DNA of 64,000 nucleotides, taken from contig NZ_CABFJY010000049.1 in the NCBI RefSeq assembly GCF_901687125.1, forward strand, positions 1 to 64,000, in the 5' to 3' direction. The DNA comes from Actinobacillus vicugnae (GTDB taxonomy: Bacteria > Pseudomonadota > Gammaproteobacteria > Enterobacterales > Pasteurellaceae). The position numbers were made by a program, and so were the translations under genes. The notes beneath the pieces are model-generated. The model worked only from the letters and a program-made list of their open reading frames with translations, made no database searches and was not told where the DNA came from. Below are positions 29,587 through 38,408 of the stretch, in pieces; position 1 is the stretch's first letter; each line of letters begins with the position of its first letter.

Positions 29587-31158
29587 TTAGATCACACTTC
29601 TTACTTTATTCCAGTTCACAGAATTTTTCGGAATTGCTTTATCAAATTTATAAATATCAGGTAGCGTATAAACTTTTCCATTTTCTACCCATGCTGTTAC
29701 ATAATATAAATAAACTGGATTGTCCGATTGAATATTAGCCGAAGTCGTTTTTTGACTTGCTAATACTTTTTGCTTTCTGTCCATACTCCAACCCGCTTCT
29801 TTTAATAAGATGCTTGCTAATTCGTCTGAACGTTCAACTCGCACACAGCCTGAGCTTAATGCACGGTTGTTTTTGCCAAATAAGCCTCTGTTTGGTGTGT
29901 CGTGTAAATAAATCGCATCCGAACTTGGCATATTGAATTTAAAACGACCTAATGCACTATCATCACCTGCTTTTTGGCGAATACGGTAAGGAATATTTTT
30001 GCTATTTACATATTGTGCCCAATTTACGCTACGTGGATTAATTTTATTACCACTACCGTCAAAAACCTCATAACCTGCAGCATCCGCAAATCCTGGATTT
30101 TTAGCTAATTTTGGCACGACATCTTTCGCTAAAATTGTTGGTGGAATGTTCCAAGGTGGGTTAACCACAACGTTACTTAATTTACTGTACATCACAGGAG
30201 TACGGCGATCATCACGTCCAACAATCACTTTAGATTGCAATGTTAACTGACCATCACGGAAGTAAAATAATTGATAGCTAGGAATATTTACAAAAATACC
30301 ATTATTAAAGTTTGGAATAATACGTAAACGTTGTGCATTTAATGCCAATTTATAGAATGTGTCATTGCCTGTTGCAGCTGTTTCTGATTCAGCAGCACCT
30401 TTCGCTTTTTTGTCTTTTACCGCTTTTCGCGCTGAGCCTGTTGCCGACATAGATAACACACGTTGTGCAGTCTCTTGGTAAATATGATTACGAGGTACTA
30501 AATTCGCCACAAATTGGCCAGCCGTACCATTTTGAACAGCATTCACCCATTGGTTAATTAATTCTGCACTTGGTGCTTTTGGAGTATAACTTCCTAAGTT
30601 ATATAACCATTGGTTCGCATTTTTAAATACGTTCTTGTTATAGTACAGATAGTCTAAGAAACTGTCTGTCAATAACATATCACGTGCAGGCCCTTCAGGC
30701 TGATTCAGTATTTGTTGCAATGCTTTCGCTGATTTAGCTGATACGCCACTTGTGGCTAATAGCGCATATTCTTTAATAAATTGCTTTTCTGCCGCTTTAT
30801 CATTCCACATATTGGCAAAGTTATTATCTAAATAAACTTTAGCCGTGGTTTTGCGAAGTAATAGCGTATTAGCGCCAACCGTTTGCTGTAATTTAGTTTC
30901 TGCTTCTGCTAATTTTCTAGCTTCTTCTTGACGAATTTGTTCTTGTTCAAACACATAATCTGCTCGTTTTGCTAATTCCGCAGCACGCGCTTGCTGAGCA
31001 GCAAAACTTAATTGGGGCAAAATTGCATCCTGCGTAACCTGAGAAGCAACGGCAACATTAGACTGAGCCACAGGTTGTGTAACCTGAGCCGTTTCAGCCA
31101 CCGCTATGCCAGAGAACATAAACACTGGCAACAATTTAAAGGTTTTCACCTTATTCAT
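29587..31158 (-). CDS. ldtD: L,D-transpeptidase LdtD (YcbB)
   Basis: Makes 3-3 peptide cross-links in peptidoglycan and can confer beta-lactam tolerance. The 523-residue protein has a signal peptide (cleavage near AVAE), an amino-terminal alpha-helical scaffold, and the YkuD catalytic domain with SSGCVRVERS (nucleophile Cys) and the upstream IYLHDTPNRGLFG histidine. It is about 90 residues shorter than E. coli LdtD (615). Near residues 40-110 there is an Ala/Gln/Glu-rich helix with coiled-coil character. It is the first gene of an ldtD-ycbK-ycbL group, with a 172-bp gap and hairpins before ycbK. Confidence 0.9.
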   Translation of the reverse strand: MNKVKTFKLLPVFMFSGIAVAETAQVTQPVAQSNVAVASQVTQDAILPQLSFAAQQARAAELAKRADYVFEQEQIRQEEARKLAEAETKLQQTVGANTLLLRKTTAKVYLDNNFANMWNDKAAEKQFIKEYALLATSGVSAKSAKALQQILNQPEGPARDMLLTDSFLDYLYYNKNVFKNANQWLYNLGSYTPKAPSAELINQWVNAVQNGTAGQFVANLVPRNHIYQETAQRVLSMSATGSARKAVKDKKAKGAAESETAATGNDTFYKLALNAQRLRIIPNFNNGIFVNIPSYQLFYFRDGQLTLQSKVIVGRDDRRTPVMYSKLSNVVVNPPWNIPPTILAKDVVPKLAKNPGFADAAGYEVFDGSGNKINPRSVNWAQYVNSKNIPYRIRQKAGDDSALGRFKFNMPSSDAIYLHDTPNRGLFGKNNRALSSGCVRVERSDELASILLKEAGWSMDRKQKVLASQKTTSANIQSDNPVYLYYVTAWVENGKVYTLPDIYKFDKAIPKNSVNWNKVRSVI

Positions 31159-31202
31159 ACTAAATCCTTAGAACCGAGATTGTAAAATTTCATAAAAATC
31201 AG

Positions 31203-31226
31203 ACCGCTTAACTCTCGTTAAGCGGT
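31203..31226 (-). terminator. hairpin after prc
   Basis: Perfect 9-bp stem ACCGCTTAA (31203-31211) with TTAAGCGGT (31218-31226) just downstream of prc on the minus strand. It is built from truncated uptake signals, with only a moderate T-tract after it. Confidence 0.5.
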
Positions 31227-31252
31227 AGTTGATTTATTAATTATAATTGATT

Positions 31253-33265
31253 TTATGATGACTTACCAATTTCTAACCAATCGACCATCATTTTCTCAGC
31301 TTCTTTCAAGAAGAAATCAGGCGCTTCATAATCTTTTGGTAACGCATCAATATCTTTTAATGCTTTTTTACCCTCACGCGCAAAACGCGCATTTAGATCT
31401 TTCAAACGCTTAGCTTCATCAGCTTTATTTTCTTTCTGACGTTCAGCTAAATTAAGTGAAGTAAATTTGCGAGCGTCTCTTTCTTTACGAATCGCAATAT
31501 CTTCATTTAATGTGACAAATTCTGGATCTTTAGCAATACGCTCTTCATGCTTAGCCGCTAAAGTCGACACAGCATCGCGTGCATGACCTGCTACTTGATA
31601 GGTCGCAGCAGGGATCTTATCCCAAGGCAATGCATTATCTTCAAAGCTTTCACCTGTTTTTTCCGCATTAATGATTTCAGGGAATTTAATATCCGCCTCA
31701 ACCCCTTTTAATTGGGTACTTCCACCATCAATACGATAAAATTTTTGAATAGTATATTGAATGAAACCTAGTGGATCCTGATCCAAGTCATACACAAAAT
31801 TCAGTGAACGGCTTTGTTGCACGGTACCTTTACCAAAAGTTTGTTGCCCAACAATAATCGCACGATTGTAATCTTGCATTGCGGCTGCAAAAATTTCTGA
31901 AGCAGAAGCACTGTGACGGTTAATCATCACCATAATTTTGCCATCATAAAGTGATTTATCCGCTTCTGGGTCTTCATGCACTTTAATACGGTTAAACGCA
32001 TCACGTACCTGAACAACAGGGCCTTCTTTAATAAATAAACCTGTTAATTCAACTACTTCGGTTAATGAGCCACCACCATTCTCACGTAAATCAATAATTA
32101 AACCATCTGCTTTTTTGGTTTTCATCTCATCTAATAATTTACGTACATCATTGGTTAGTCCAATGTAGAATGTTGAAATTTTAATGACCGCTACATTTTT
32201 ACCATTTACTTTTTCAATCGTTAATTTTGCGGCGCTATCTTCTAAGCGAACTTTATCGCGTGTTAAAGTAATAATTTTCGTTTTACCGCCTTTTTCTGGC
32301 TCAATTTCTAAACGAACTTTACTGCCTTTTTTACCTTTAATTTTGTCTACAACGTCATCTAAACGCCAGCCAACAACATCTTCGATTTCGCCTTTTTCTT
32401 GACCAACCCCCACAATTTTATCGCCCACTGTAATTTTCTTGCTACGTGCAGCTGGTGCACCTGGCACAAGTGATTTAATCGTGGTGACATCGTCTTCCAT
32501 GGCAAGAGTTGCACCAATACCTTCTAATGAAAGGTTCATGCTTTCTTGGAAAGCTTTAGCTGCACGAGGCGATAAATAGCTTGTATGAGGATCAATCTCA
32601 CGTGCAAAAGCATTTAAATACGTTTGTAAAATATCATCTGATTTTACTTGGGTTAAACGCTTAATCGCTAAGTTATAACGCTTAGTTAAAGTTTTTTTAA
32701 TTTCAGACCATTTTTTATCTTTTAGATATAAACTGATCACATCATTTTTTACACGCTGTTCCCATAACGTATTCGCTTCTTCGGTACTTGTTGGGAATGG
32801 CGCTTTATCTCGCTCATTTTCAATTTTATCTGTGCCTTTTAAATCAGGTTCTTTATCTAAAAGTCCTAGAGCATATTTATAGCGTTCGTAACGACGCTTA
32901 GTCATAAGATCATAGATTTCAAACGCCGAATCTAATTTTCCTTCATACAGTTCTTCATCTAGCTTGCTGGCATACTTAGCACGCATAGCGTCAATATCAG
33001 ATTGCAAAAAAGTATTATGTGCACCATCTAACCAATCAATGTAGCGGTTAAAAATCTTATTCGCAAATTCATCATCTAATTTAAATTTATGATAATGCGA
33101 TTGCGTTAAACGTGCGGTAACACGTTTTGTAGAAAGACTATGTTGCTCTGTTGGTTTAGGGGTCACTAATGCACTTTCCTTAATCTGTGGTTCAACCGCA
33201 AATGCTGTACTAATCATTGAACCTAAACAAAGTGCAACCAGTCGGCTTAACTTATTAATTTTCAT
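31253..33265 (-). CDS. prc: tail-specific (carboxy-terminal processing) protease Prc
   Basis: Periplasmic serine protease (Ser-Lys dyad) that processes penicillin-binding protein 3 and degrades tagged proteins and murein endopeptidases. The 670-residue protein has a signal peptide (cleavage near AFA), a PDZ domain around residues 240-320 (LSLEGIGATLAMEDD, then GDKIVGVGQ) and the catalytic region RHSASASEIFAAAM with the lysine in QTFGKGTVQQ. Length matches E. coli (682). proQ lies 89 bp upstream on the same strand, the conserved proQ-prc pair. Confidence 0.96.
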   Translation of the reverse strand: MKINKLSRLVALCLGSMISTAFAVEPQIKESALVTPKPTEQHSLSTKRVTARLTQSHYHKFKLDDEFANKIFNRYIDWLDGAHNTFLQSDIDAMRAKYASKLDEELYEGKLDSAFEIYDLMTKRRYERYKYALGLLDKEPDLKGTDKIENERDKAPFPTSTEEANTLWEQRVKNDVISLYLKDKKWSEIKKTLTKRYNLAIKRLTQVKSDDILQTYLNAFAREIDPHTSYLSPRAAKAFQESMNLSLEGIGATLAMEDDVTTIKSLVPGAPAARSKKITVGDKIVGVGQEKGEIEDVVGWRLDDVVDKIKGKKGSKVRLEIEPEKGGKTKIITLTRDKVRLEDSAAKLTIEKVNGKNVAVIKISTFYIGLTNDVRKLLDEMKTKKADGLIIDLRENGGGSLTEVVELTGLFIKEGPVVQVRDAFNRIKVHEDPEADKSLYDGKIMVMINRHSASASEIFAAAMQDYNRAIIVGQQTFGKGTVQQSRSLNFVYDLDQDPLGFIQYTIQKFYRIDGGSTQLKGVEADIKFPEIINAEKTGESFEDNALPWDKIPAATYQVAGHARDAVSTLAAKHEERIAKDPEFVTLNEDIAIRKERDARKFTSLNLAERQKENKADEAKRLKDLNARFAREGKKALKDIDALPKDYEAPDFFLKEAEKMMVDWLEIGKSS

Positions 33266-33354
33266 AAAAATCCTAATTCATTATGAGATATGCTCAAGTA
33301 AATAGGATAAGTTATGTTTTACCATCACTTATCCCTATAACTTAAAGACCTGAA

Positions 33355-33903
33355 TTATTTATTGCCTTTACTAAATTTATTCGTGAGTGCTGCAAGACTC
33401 TCTGCAGTCGCTTTCGCTGAAACATCCTTAGCAATGCGAGGCGCTTTTTTCACACGAATATCAACACGCTTTTTCGACTTATCTTCACGTGCTTTTTTCT
33501 TAAAGAACTCTTTACGTTGTTCTTTTTTCTGTTCTGCTTTGCGGGTAGCATAAGCTTCTTTGGCAACAGCTAATGATTGTGCTGCGTGCGTTGCTTGTGC
33601 TTCATCAACAACTCCCGCCTCTTCACCTTGTAAGCCAACACGTTGTACATTTACTTTACAAGCAGCTAAATAACGCCAGCTCATCGTATAAGTGCGTAAT
33701 GCTTGGCGTAATAACGTTTTACTTACTTTTTCATCATCCGCTAACGCTTCAGCTAAATCTTGGAAAAGACCAACTTTTAATGGCTTAGCATCTCCTTCAA
33801 TACTAAAACAAAGTGGGAATTTATCTGCTAAATATGCGATGACTTCTTTCACACTTGGATTCGTTTTGTTGCCATTTTGTGTTTTTACTTGTTGTTCTGA
33901 CAT
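33355..33903 (-). CDS. proQ: RNA chaperone ProQ
   Basis: FinO-domain RNA-binding protein affecting many small RNAs and mRNA 3' ends. From the ATG at 33903 (MSEQQVKTQNGNKTN) the product has 182 residues. The FinO domain is about residues 15-120 (EVIAYLADKFPLCFS, LRQALRTYTMSWRYL). A Lys-rich linker (about 125-160) and a short C-terminal segment follow. E. coli ProQ has 232 residues; the C-terminal Tudor-like domain is reduced here. The longer frame to 33972 lacks homology. Confidence 0.93.
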   Translation of the reverse strand: MSEQQVKTQNGNKTNPSVKEVIAYLADKFPLCFSIEGDAKPLKVGLFQDLAEALADDEKVSKTLLRQALRTYTMSWRYLAACKVNVQRVGLQGEEAGVVDEAQATHAAQSLAVAKEAYATRKAEQKKEQRKEFFKKKAREDKSKKRVDIRVKKAPRIAKDVSAKATAESLAALTNKFSKGNK

Positions 33904-34357
33904 AATGTTTTCTCTGTTAAATTTAAGTCTAGATAAATATATAGCTTTTAGAGCTATTGATTGGGAGCTCAATTCGTTACTATATTTTATTTAGGTGGGC
34001 TAGTCTATATAAAATCCAGATCTTTCAGCTATGAGCTTCGGGTTTACCACCCTTTGTTTATTATTTAGTCAGCAACTAATTTTCACGCAAAGCTCAAACA
34101 AAAATCAATTAAAAATATAGACTTTTGCTTAGACACAAATATTCTTTCAGGTTTCATAAATAATAAAAAAACATTTGCTTTAATGATTAATTAGTGTTCT
34201 AATCGACTCGCTCTCGTAGCGTTATTAGTTCGATTCTTTCTTGTTGTTTTCCTTTCTATAAATCTTTTGATTTTCCGAGAGTTCTTCACCGATAAATCTC
34301 TAATCTCCAAATAACGTGTAGCAATTCTTTTTATTTAATTTTTATAAGGAAAATCCT
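33904..34357. other. divergent gap between proQ and the cold-shock gene
   Basis: The right part is the long untranslated leader of the cold-shock gene, with its promoter at 34175-34203. The left part must hold the proQ promoter. I saw no conserved operator or gene. Confidence 0.5.
34175..34203 (+). promoter_or_regulatory. promoter of the cold-shock gene with a long leader
   Basis: TTGCTT (34175-34180), 17-bp spacer, TCTAAT (34198-34203). The inferred start near 34210 gives a 5' leader of about 148 nt, similar to the thermosensing cspA leaders. A GC-containing hairpin-prone segment lies at its start. Confidence 0.6.
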
Positions 34358-34567
34358 ATGTCTAAAGCAACAGGTATCGTTAAATGGTTCAATTCAACTA
34401 AAGGTTTTGGTTTTATTACTCCAGACCAAGGTGGTAAAGATATTTTTGTTCACTTCTCAGGTATCGTGGGTTCAAACTTCCGTACTTTAGAAGAAGATGC
34501 AAAAGTTGAATTTGAAGTACAAGATTCAGAACGTGGCCCATCAGCGGTAAACGTAAAAGCACTTTAA
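34358..34567 (+). CDS. cold-shock-domain RNA-binding protein
   Basis: A 69-residue single cold-shock domain with RNP1 KGFGFI and RNP2 DIFVHF, opening [16 protein letters not shown]. Such proteins melt RNA secondary structure. The position and length fit the Pasteurellaceae protein usually named CspD or CspA. I leave the symbol open, because CspD (a replication inhibitor) and CspA/E are not separable on this sequence alone. A strong ribosome site (AAGGAAAA) precedes the ATG. Confidence 0.92.
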   Translation: MSKATGIVKWFNSTKGFGFITPDQGGKDIFVHFSGIVGSNFRTLEEDAKVEFEVQDSERGPSAVNVKAL

Positions 34568-34589
34568 TTTTAAGTGCTTAAATAATACT

Positions 34590-34615
34590 AAAAGCCAGCA
34601 GTTGCTGGCTTTTTT
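34590..34615. terminator. bidirectional terminator between the cold-shock gene and bioB
   Basis: Perfect 11-bp stem AAAAGCCAGCA (34590-34600) with 34603-34613 followed by T's. It ends 2 bp before the convergent bioB stop codon. Confidence 0.85.
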
Positions 34616-34616
34616 A

Positions 34617-35627
34617 TTATGCTTCGCTAGGCTCATATTGTAACGGATACAAATCTAATTTCTCCATTAACAAGCGGTCAGAATCTTCTTCTGGATTGCA
34701 AGTTGTTAATAATTTTTCACCATAAAAAATCGAATTGGCTCCCGCCATAAAACAGAGTGTTTGCATTGCTTCTGGCATTGCAGTTCTTCCTGCGGATAAG
34801 CGAACATAGCTTTTTGGCATAGTGATTCTCGCTACTGCTATCGTTCTAACAAATTCAGTCCAATCTAAATCTTCGGCGTTTTCTAATGGAGTACCTTCCA
34901 CTTTAATTAATTGATTGATTGGCACACTTTCTGGCTGAGGATCCAAGTTTGCCAAACTGGCTATTAAACCAGCCCGTTCTGGGCGAGTTTCATTCATGCC
35001 CACAATACCGCCACAACACACTTTTAGCCCTGCATGGCGTACTTTTCCAAGCGTATCCATACGATCGTCATGATTACGGGTATGTACAATTTTGTTATAA
35101 CGTTCAGGGTCGGTATCTAAATTGTGATTGTAATAATCCAGACCTGCTTGTTTTAAATCTTCCGCCATGCCCTCTTCAAGCAAGCCAAAAGTTCCACAAG
35201 TTTCTAATCCTAGCGCCTTTACCGCACCAATAATATTTGAAACCACTTTAATATCTTTCGGTTTTGGTCCACGCCAAGCTGCCCCCATACAAAAACGGCT
35301 TGCCCCTCTCGCTTTCGCTATTTTTGCTTTCTCAACAATTTGTTCCACATCCATCATCATTTGCTTTTCAAGCCCTGTGTCATAGCGCGCTGATTGAGGA
35401 CAATATTCGCATTCTTCTGGGCAACCTCCCGTTTTTATTGAAAGTAAGGTTGAAAGTTGAATCGCTTGCGGATCAAAATTTTCTCTATGCACCTGCGCCG
35501 CTTTGAAAACTAATTCCATAAAAGGCATTGCAAATAGCTCTTCCACTTGGCATTTACGCCAATATTGTGCTGTTGGATGAGGAGTTAATTCACTTTTTGC
35601 TTTAAGACGTAAATTATAGGTTGTCAT
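34617..35627 (-). CDS. bioB: biotin synthase
   Basis: Radical-SAM enzyme inserting sulfur into dethiobiotin. The CX3CX2C cluster motif is [13 protein letters not shown] (C69, C73, C76). Further family segments are [11 protein letters not shown] and [10 protein letters not shown]. The ATG at 35627 has AGGAGAAATTG upstream; a TTG one codon earlier is the alternative. It stands alone, so the rest of the biotin pathway is elsewhere or missing. No clear BirA operator was found. Length is 336. Confidence 0.95.
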   Translation of the reverse strand: MTTYNLRLKAKSELTPHPTAQYWRKCQVEELFAMPFMELVFKAAQVHRENFDPQAIQLSTLLSIKTGGCPEECEYCPQSARYDTGLEKQMMMDVEQIVEKAKIAKARGASRFCMGAAWRGPKPKDIKVVSNIIGAVKALGLETCGTFGLLEEGMAEDLKQAGLDYYNHNLDTDPERYNKIVHTRNHDDRMDTLGKVRHAGLKVCCGGIVGMNETRPERAGLIASLANLDPQPESVPINQLIKVEGTPLENAEDLDWTEFVRTIAVARITMPKSYVRLSAGRTAMPEAMQTLCFMAGANSIFYGEKLLTTCNPEEDSDRLLMEKLDLYPLQYEPSEA

Positions 35628-35651
35628 CAATTTCTCCTTTTAATACGTAAA

Positions 35652-35705
35652 AAGCGGTCAAATTCCCTGTATTTTTTGCAAATTTTAAGGAAAATTTGAC
35701 CGCTT
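35652..35705. repeat. inverted pair of truncated uptake signals upstream of bioB
   Basis: Perfect 13-bp inverted repeat AAGCGGTCAAATT (35652-35664) and 35693-35705. It lies between the lipoprotein gene's end and bioB's start on the same strand and probably works as a terminator. Confidence 0.6.
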
Positions 35706-35724
35706 ACCTAAATCATAACCCTAA

Positions 35725-36288
35725 TTATTTCGCTGATTTTTTGGTTTTCGACACTTTTTTAGCTTTTGCTTCTGCTTTATTTTCATCTTCAGCCATCGTT
35801 TTTACACAAAGATGAAGAATCTGTTCTACACCGTGATGAATATATTCATCACTGCGTATGGTATTTTTTTGAATATCAAGCATCGCATCGTGGATACCTT
35901 GGCTCATACTTGGCGTTTGTACCAAATTCCAGCATTCTGGATCAAGATGATTAAAATTGCCTTGTAAGTCTGCCGCATAAAGCACACCACTGTAATAAGC
36001 GTAAATATTGTGATCCATCATGCGATTTAAAATTATCGCTCTAATCTGCTCTACTGGCATTTTCACTTTTTTGTTATACCAGTCGTCCACACCATTCATA
36101 AATGAATTAATGTCATAACTCTCATTTACTCGATCTGCGTAAGTTTGTGCTGTTGCACCATAAGCAATCGCATAAGATTTCTGATCTATTTCAGATTCAC
36201 TTAAACGAGTCCAGCCACTTTTTGTAGAACAAGCAGCCAATACAGCCAAGGTAAAACCAACCAACATTGTTTTGATTACATTTTTCAT
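35725..36288 (-). CDS. predicted lipoprotein of unknown function
   Basis: A 187-residue protein with a lipoprotein signal (MKNVIKTMLVGFTLAVLAAC, lipobox LAAC, Cys20). The middle (SYAIAYGATAQTYADRVNE, then DWYNKKVKMPVEQIRAIIL) is helical with no motif I recognise. The C-terminus is Lys/Ala-rich (EAKAKKVSKTKKSAK), which could contact nucleic acid or the cell wall. Two cysteines remain in the mature part. It lies upstream of thyA, divergently. No function can be given. Confidence 0.6.
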   Translation of the reverse strand: MKNVIKTMLVGFTLAVLAACSTKSGWTRLSESEIDQKSYAIAYGATAQTYADRVNESYDINSFMNGVDDWYNKKVKMPVEQIRAIILNRMMDHNIYAYYSGVLYAADLQGNFNHLDPECWNLVQTPSMSQGIHDAMLDIQKNTIRSDEYIHHGVEQILHLCVKTMAEDENKAEAKAKKVSKTKKSAK

Positions 36289-36374
36289 ATCGCACTCCTT
36301 ATCGCTTTATAAAAATTATTATCTATTTTAACGAATAAATGGCAAAATTACCTAAATTTTTTTAAGAGGTAATC

Positions 36375-37226
36375 ATGAAACAGTATTTAGATTTATGTCA
36401 TCGTATCGTAAATGAAGGAAAATGGGTAGAGAATGAGCGAACTGGTAAGCGTTGTTTAACTGTGATCAACGCCGATCTTACTTATGATGTTGCTAAGGGC
36501 GAATTTCCATTGGTGACAACTCGCAGAAGCTTCTGGAAGGCAGCGATTGCTGAATTGCTCGGCTATATCCGTGGTTACGATAATGCGGCTGATTTCCGTA
36601 ATCTAGGTACAAAATCATGGGATGCAAATGCGAACCAAAATGCTGCATGGCTTGCAAACCCTCATCGTAAAGGCGAAGACGATATGGGATTAGTGTATGG
36701 TGCGGTTGGGCGTAACTTTCCAAAACCTGATGGTGGTTCAATTGATTTGCTTCGTCAAATTGTCGATGATTTGAAAAAAGGAGTGGATAATCGCGGTGAA
36801 ATTTATACTTTTTATCACCCAGGTGTATTCCATATGGGCTGTTTACGTCCGTGCTTATATAGCCACCATTTTTCGCTGTTAGATGGCACACTTTATTTAA
36901 ATAGTACACAACGCTCTGCTGATGTGCCACTTGGACTCAATTGGAATATGATTCAATGTTATACCTTCCTTGCATTAATGGCACAAATTACAGGACACAA
37001 AGCAGGACAAGCTTTCCATAAAATCGTTAATGCACATATCTATGAAGACCAGTTAGCCTTAATGCGTGATGTACAGCTCACACGAGAGCCACTAACGGCA
37101 CCAAAACTTTGGATTAACCCTGAGATTAAATCATTAGAAGATTTAGAAACATGGGTAACGCTTGATGATTTCAAAGTAGAAGGCTACGAATATCACCCAA
37201 GTATTCAATACCCATTTGCGGTTTAA
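36375..37226 (+). CDS. thyA: thymidylate synthase
   Basis: Methylates dUMP to dTMP with methylene-tetrahydrofolate. Expected features are present: [16 protein letters not shown] and [15 protein letters not shown] at the start, catalytic Cys in [17 protein letters not shown], and the [13 protein letters not shown] dUMP-binding segment. HIYEDQ follows. The active-site context [11 protein letters not shown] differs from the usual PPCHAFFQF of E. coli ThyA; this divergent form with 283 residues is also the type I associate with Haemophilus. AAGAGGTAATC precedes the ATG. Confidence 0.94.
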   Translation: MKQYLDLCHRIVNEGKWVENERTGKRCLTVINADLTYDVAKGEFPLVTTRRSFWKAAIAELLGYIRGYDNAADFRNLGTKSWDANANQNAAWLANPHRKGEDDMGLVYGAVGRNFPKPDGGSIDLLRQIVDDLKKGVDNRGEIYTFYHPGVFHMGCLRPCLYSHHFSLLDGTLYLNSTQRSADVPLGLNWNMIQCYTFLALMAQITGHKAGQAFHKIVNAHIYEDQLALMRDVQLTREPLTAPKLWINPEIKSLEDLETWVTLDDFKVEGYEYHPSIQYPFAV

Positions 37227-37234
37227 CCGAAAAC

Positions 37235-37266
37235 AAAAAGCCTAGATAAAAATCTAGGCTTTTTTA
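37235..37266. terminator. bidirectional terminator between thyA and the HU gene
   Basis: Perfect stem AAAAAGCCTAGAT (37235-37247) with 37252-37264 and a 4-nt loop; T-run continues on the plus side. It separates convergent genes. Confidence 0.88.
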
Positions 37267-37282
37267 GAAATCTGAAAAAGAA

Positions 37283-37555
37283 TTATTTTACTAAATCTTT
37301 TAATGCTTTACCTGCAACGAACGCTGGAACTTTAGCTGCTGCGATTTTAATCTCTTCACCAGTACGTGGGTTACGACCAGTACGTGCATTACGCTCATTT
37401 ACTTTAAAAGTACCGAAGCCGATTAATTGAACTGCATCACCTTTTTTGAGGCTTTCAGAGATTGCTTCTAAAGTTGCTTCTAATGCTGCTTTAGCGTCTT
37501 TCTTGCTTAACTCTGCACCTGCTGCGATTGCATCGATTAACTCAGTTTTGTTCAT
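37283..37555 (-). CDS. hupA: DNA-binding protein HU
   Basis: Nucleoid-associated protein of 90 residues: [22 protein letters not shown] start, then [20 protein letters not shown], the DNA-clamping beta arm. The neighbours yjaG and hemE upstream match the E. coli hupA locus, which is the basis for hupA over hupB. IHF is excluded by the start and beta-arm sequence. Confidence 0.94.
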   Translation of the reverse strand: MNKTELIDAIAAGAELSKKDAKAALEATLEAISESLKKGDAVQLIGFGTFKVNERNARTGRNPRTGEEIKIAAAKVPAFVAGKALKDLVK

Positions 37556-37690
37556 AATTGTATCCTCTAAGATTTTATTTAGATAAATGGCGTTAACCCG
37601 CCTGAAACTTGTTGCATAACGCCCCGCTAGCTTAATTCAAACTTAGATATTCTCAAAGTGAATAATGCATCATTCTGCGGGGAAGTTGAT

Positions 37691-38281
37691 TTATTGATTA
37701 AATTTTAACCCGATATTACTAATTCCGCTAGTACGAATCTCATTTTTTAACTCAAGAATTAGCTCAATATCACGTTCTTCACATTCATTAAGCAAACGAT
37801 AAACTTGCCATTGCACATCCAGTTCATCTTGAATTTCTTCTGAGTTTTTGAGCTCTTGCTCACTTAATTCACGGTCGTATTGAGTTTCTAAATAGCTTGC
37901 CACTGTCCCTAAAGAAATTTGGCTGATACGAATCGCTTGTTCTAACGTTGCCCCTGCGATTAAGCTATGTAGTAATTCCGAGAGAGCCTCACACGCTTCT
38001 TGTGCGGGTAAGACACCAAAAAAATCATAATCGTTCACATCAGGAATGATTTCTTCTAATTTTTCGAGCTGGTTATCAAAATTAATTTTGGCACCTTTTA
38101 CGGTTAAAAACTCCCAAACTAAATTGAGAATATTTTGGAATACCTTTACTTTTTCTGGCTGTTTTGTTACTTCACAAAACAGTTGATAATTTGGATACAT
38201 TCTTTCACAAAGGCACGCCATAAAAGTTAAATGTTGCCAAGACTCAAAACGCTCCATGCGTTTATGGATAGGATTTCTCAT
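37691..38281 (-). CDS. yjaG: YjaG-family DUF416 protein
   Basis: A 196-residue cytoplasmic protein of the DUF416 family. The start MRNPIHKRMERFESWQHLTFMACLCERMYPNY resembles E. coli YjaG. The ATG at 38281 has AGAGGAAA ahead; the longer frame from 38332 lacks one. It is mostly helical with an acidic middle (LSEQELKNSEEIQDELDVQW). The hemE-yjaG-hup order is conserved in enterics. Function unknown. Confidence 0.87.
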   Translation of the reverse strand: MRNPIHKRMERFESWQHLTFMACLCERMYPNYQLFCEVTKQPEKVKVFQNILNLVWEFLTVKGAKINFDNQLEKLEEIIPDVNDYDFFGVLPAQEACEALSELLHSLIAGATLEQAIRISQISLGTVASYLETQYDRELSEQELKNSEEIQDELDVQWQVYRLLNECEERDIELILELKNEIRTSGISNIGLKFNQ

Positions 38282-38408
38282 ATTTTCCTCTTTTATCCTA
38301 TTCAGATAATTTGATTGTATTTTGACTAACAAGCGCTCAAACCTGCCTCATTTTTTGCCAATTTCTGCATAAATTTAACCGCTTGTTATAAACAAAAATC
38401 GAGTAAAA

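Noticed and set aside
35581-35640. A BirA operator at the bioB start
   Set aside because: Only a weak half-site (GGTTGTCA) was visible, with no matching second half at the expected spacing.
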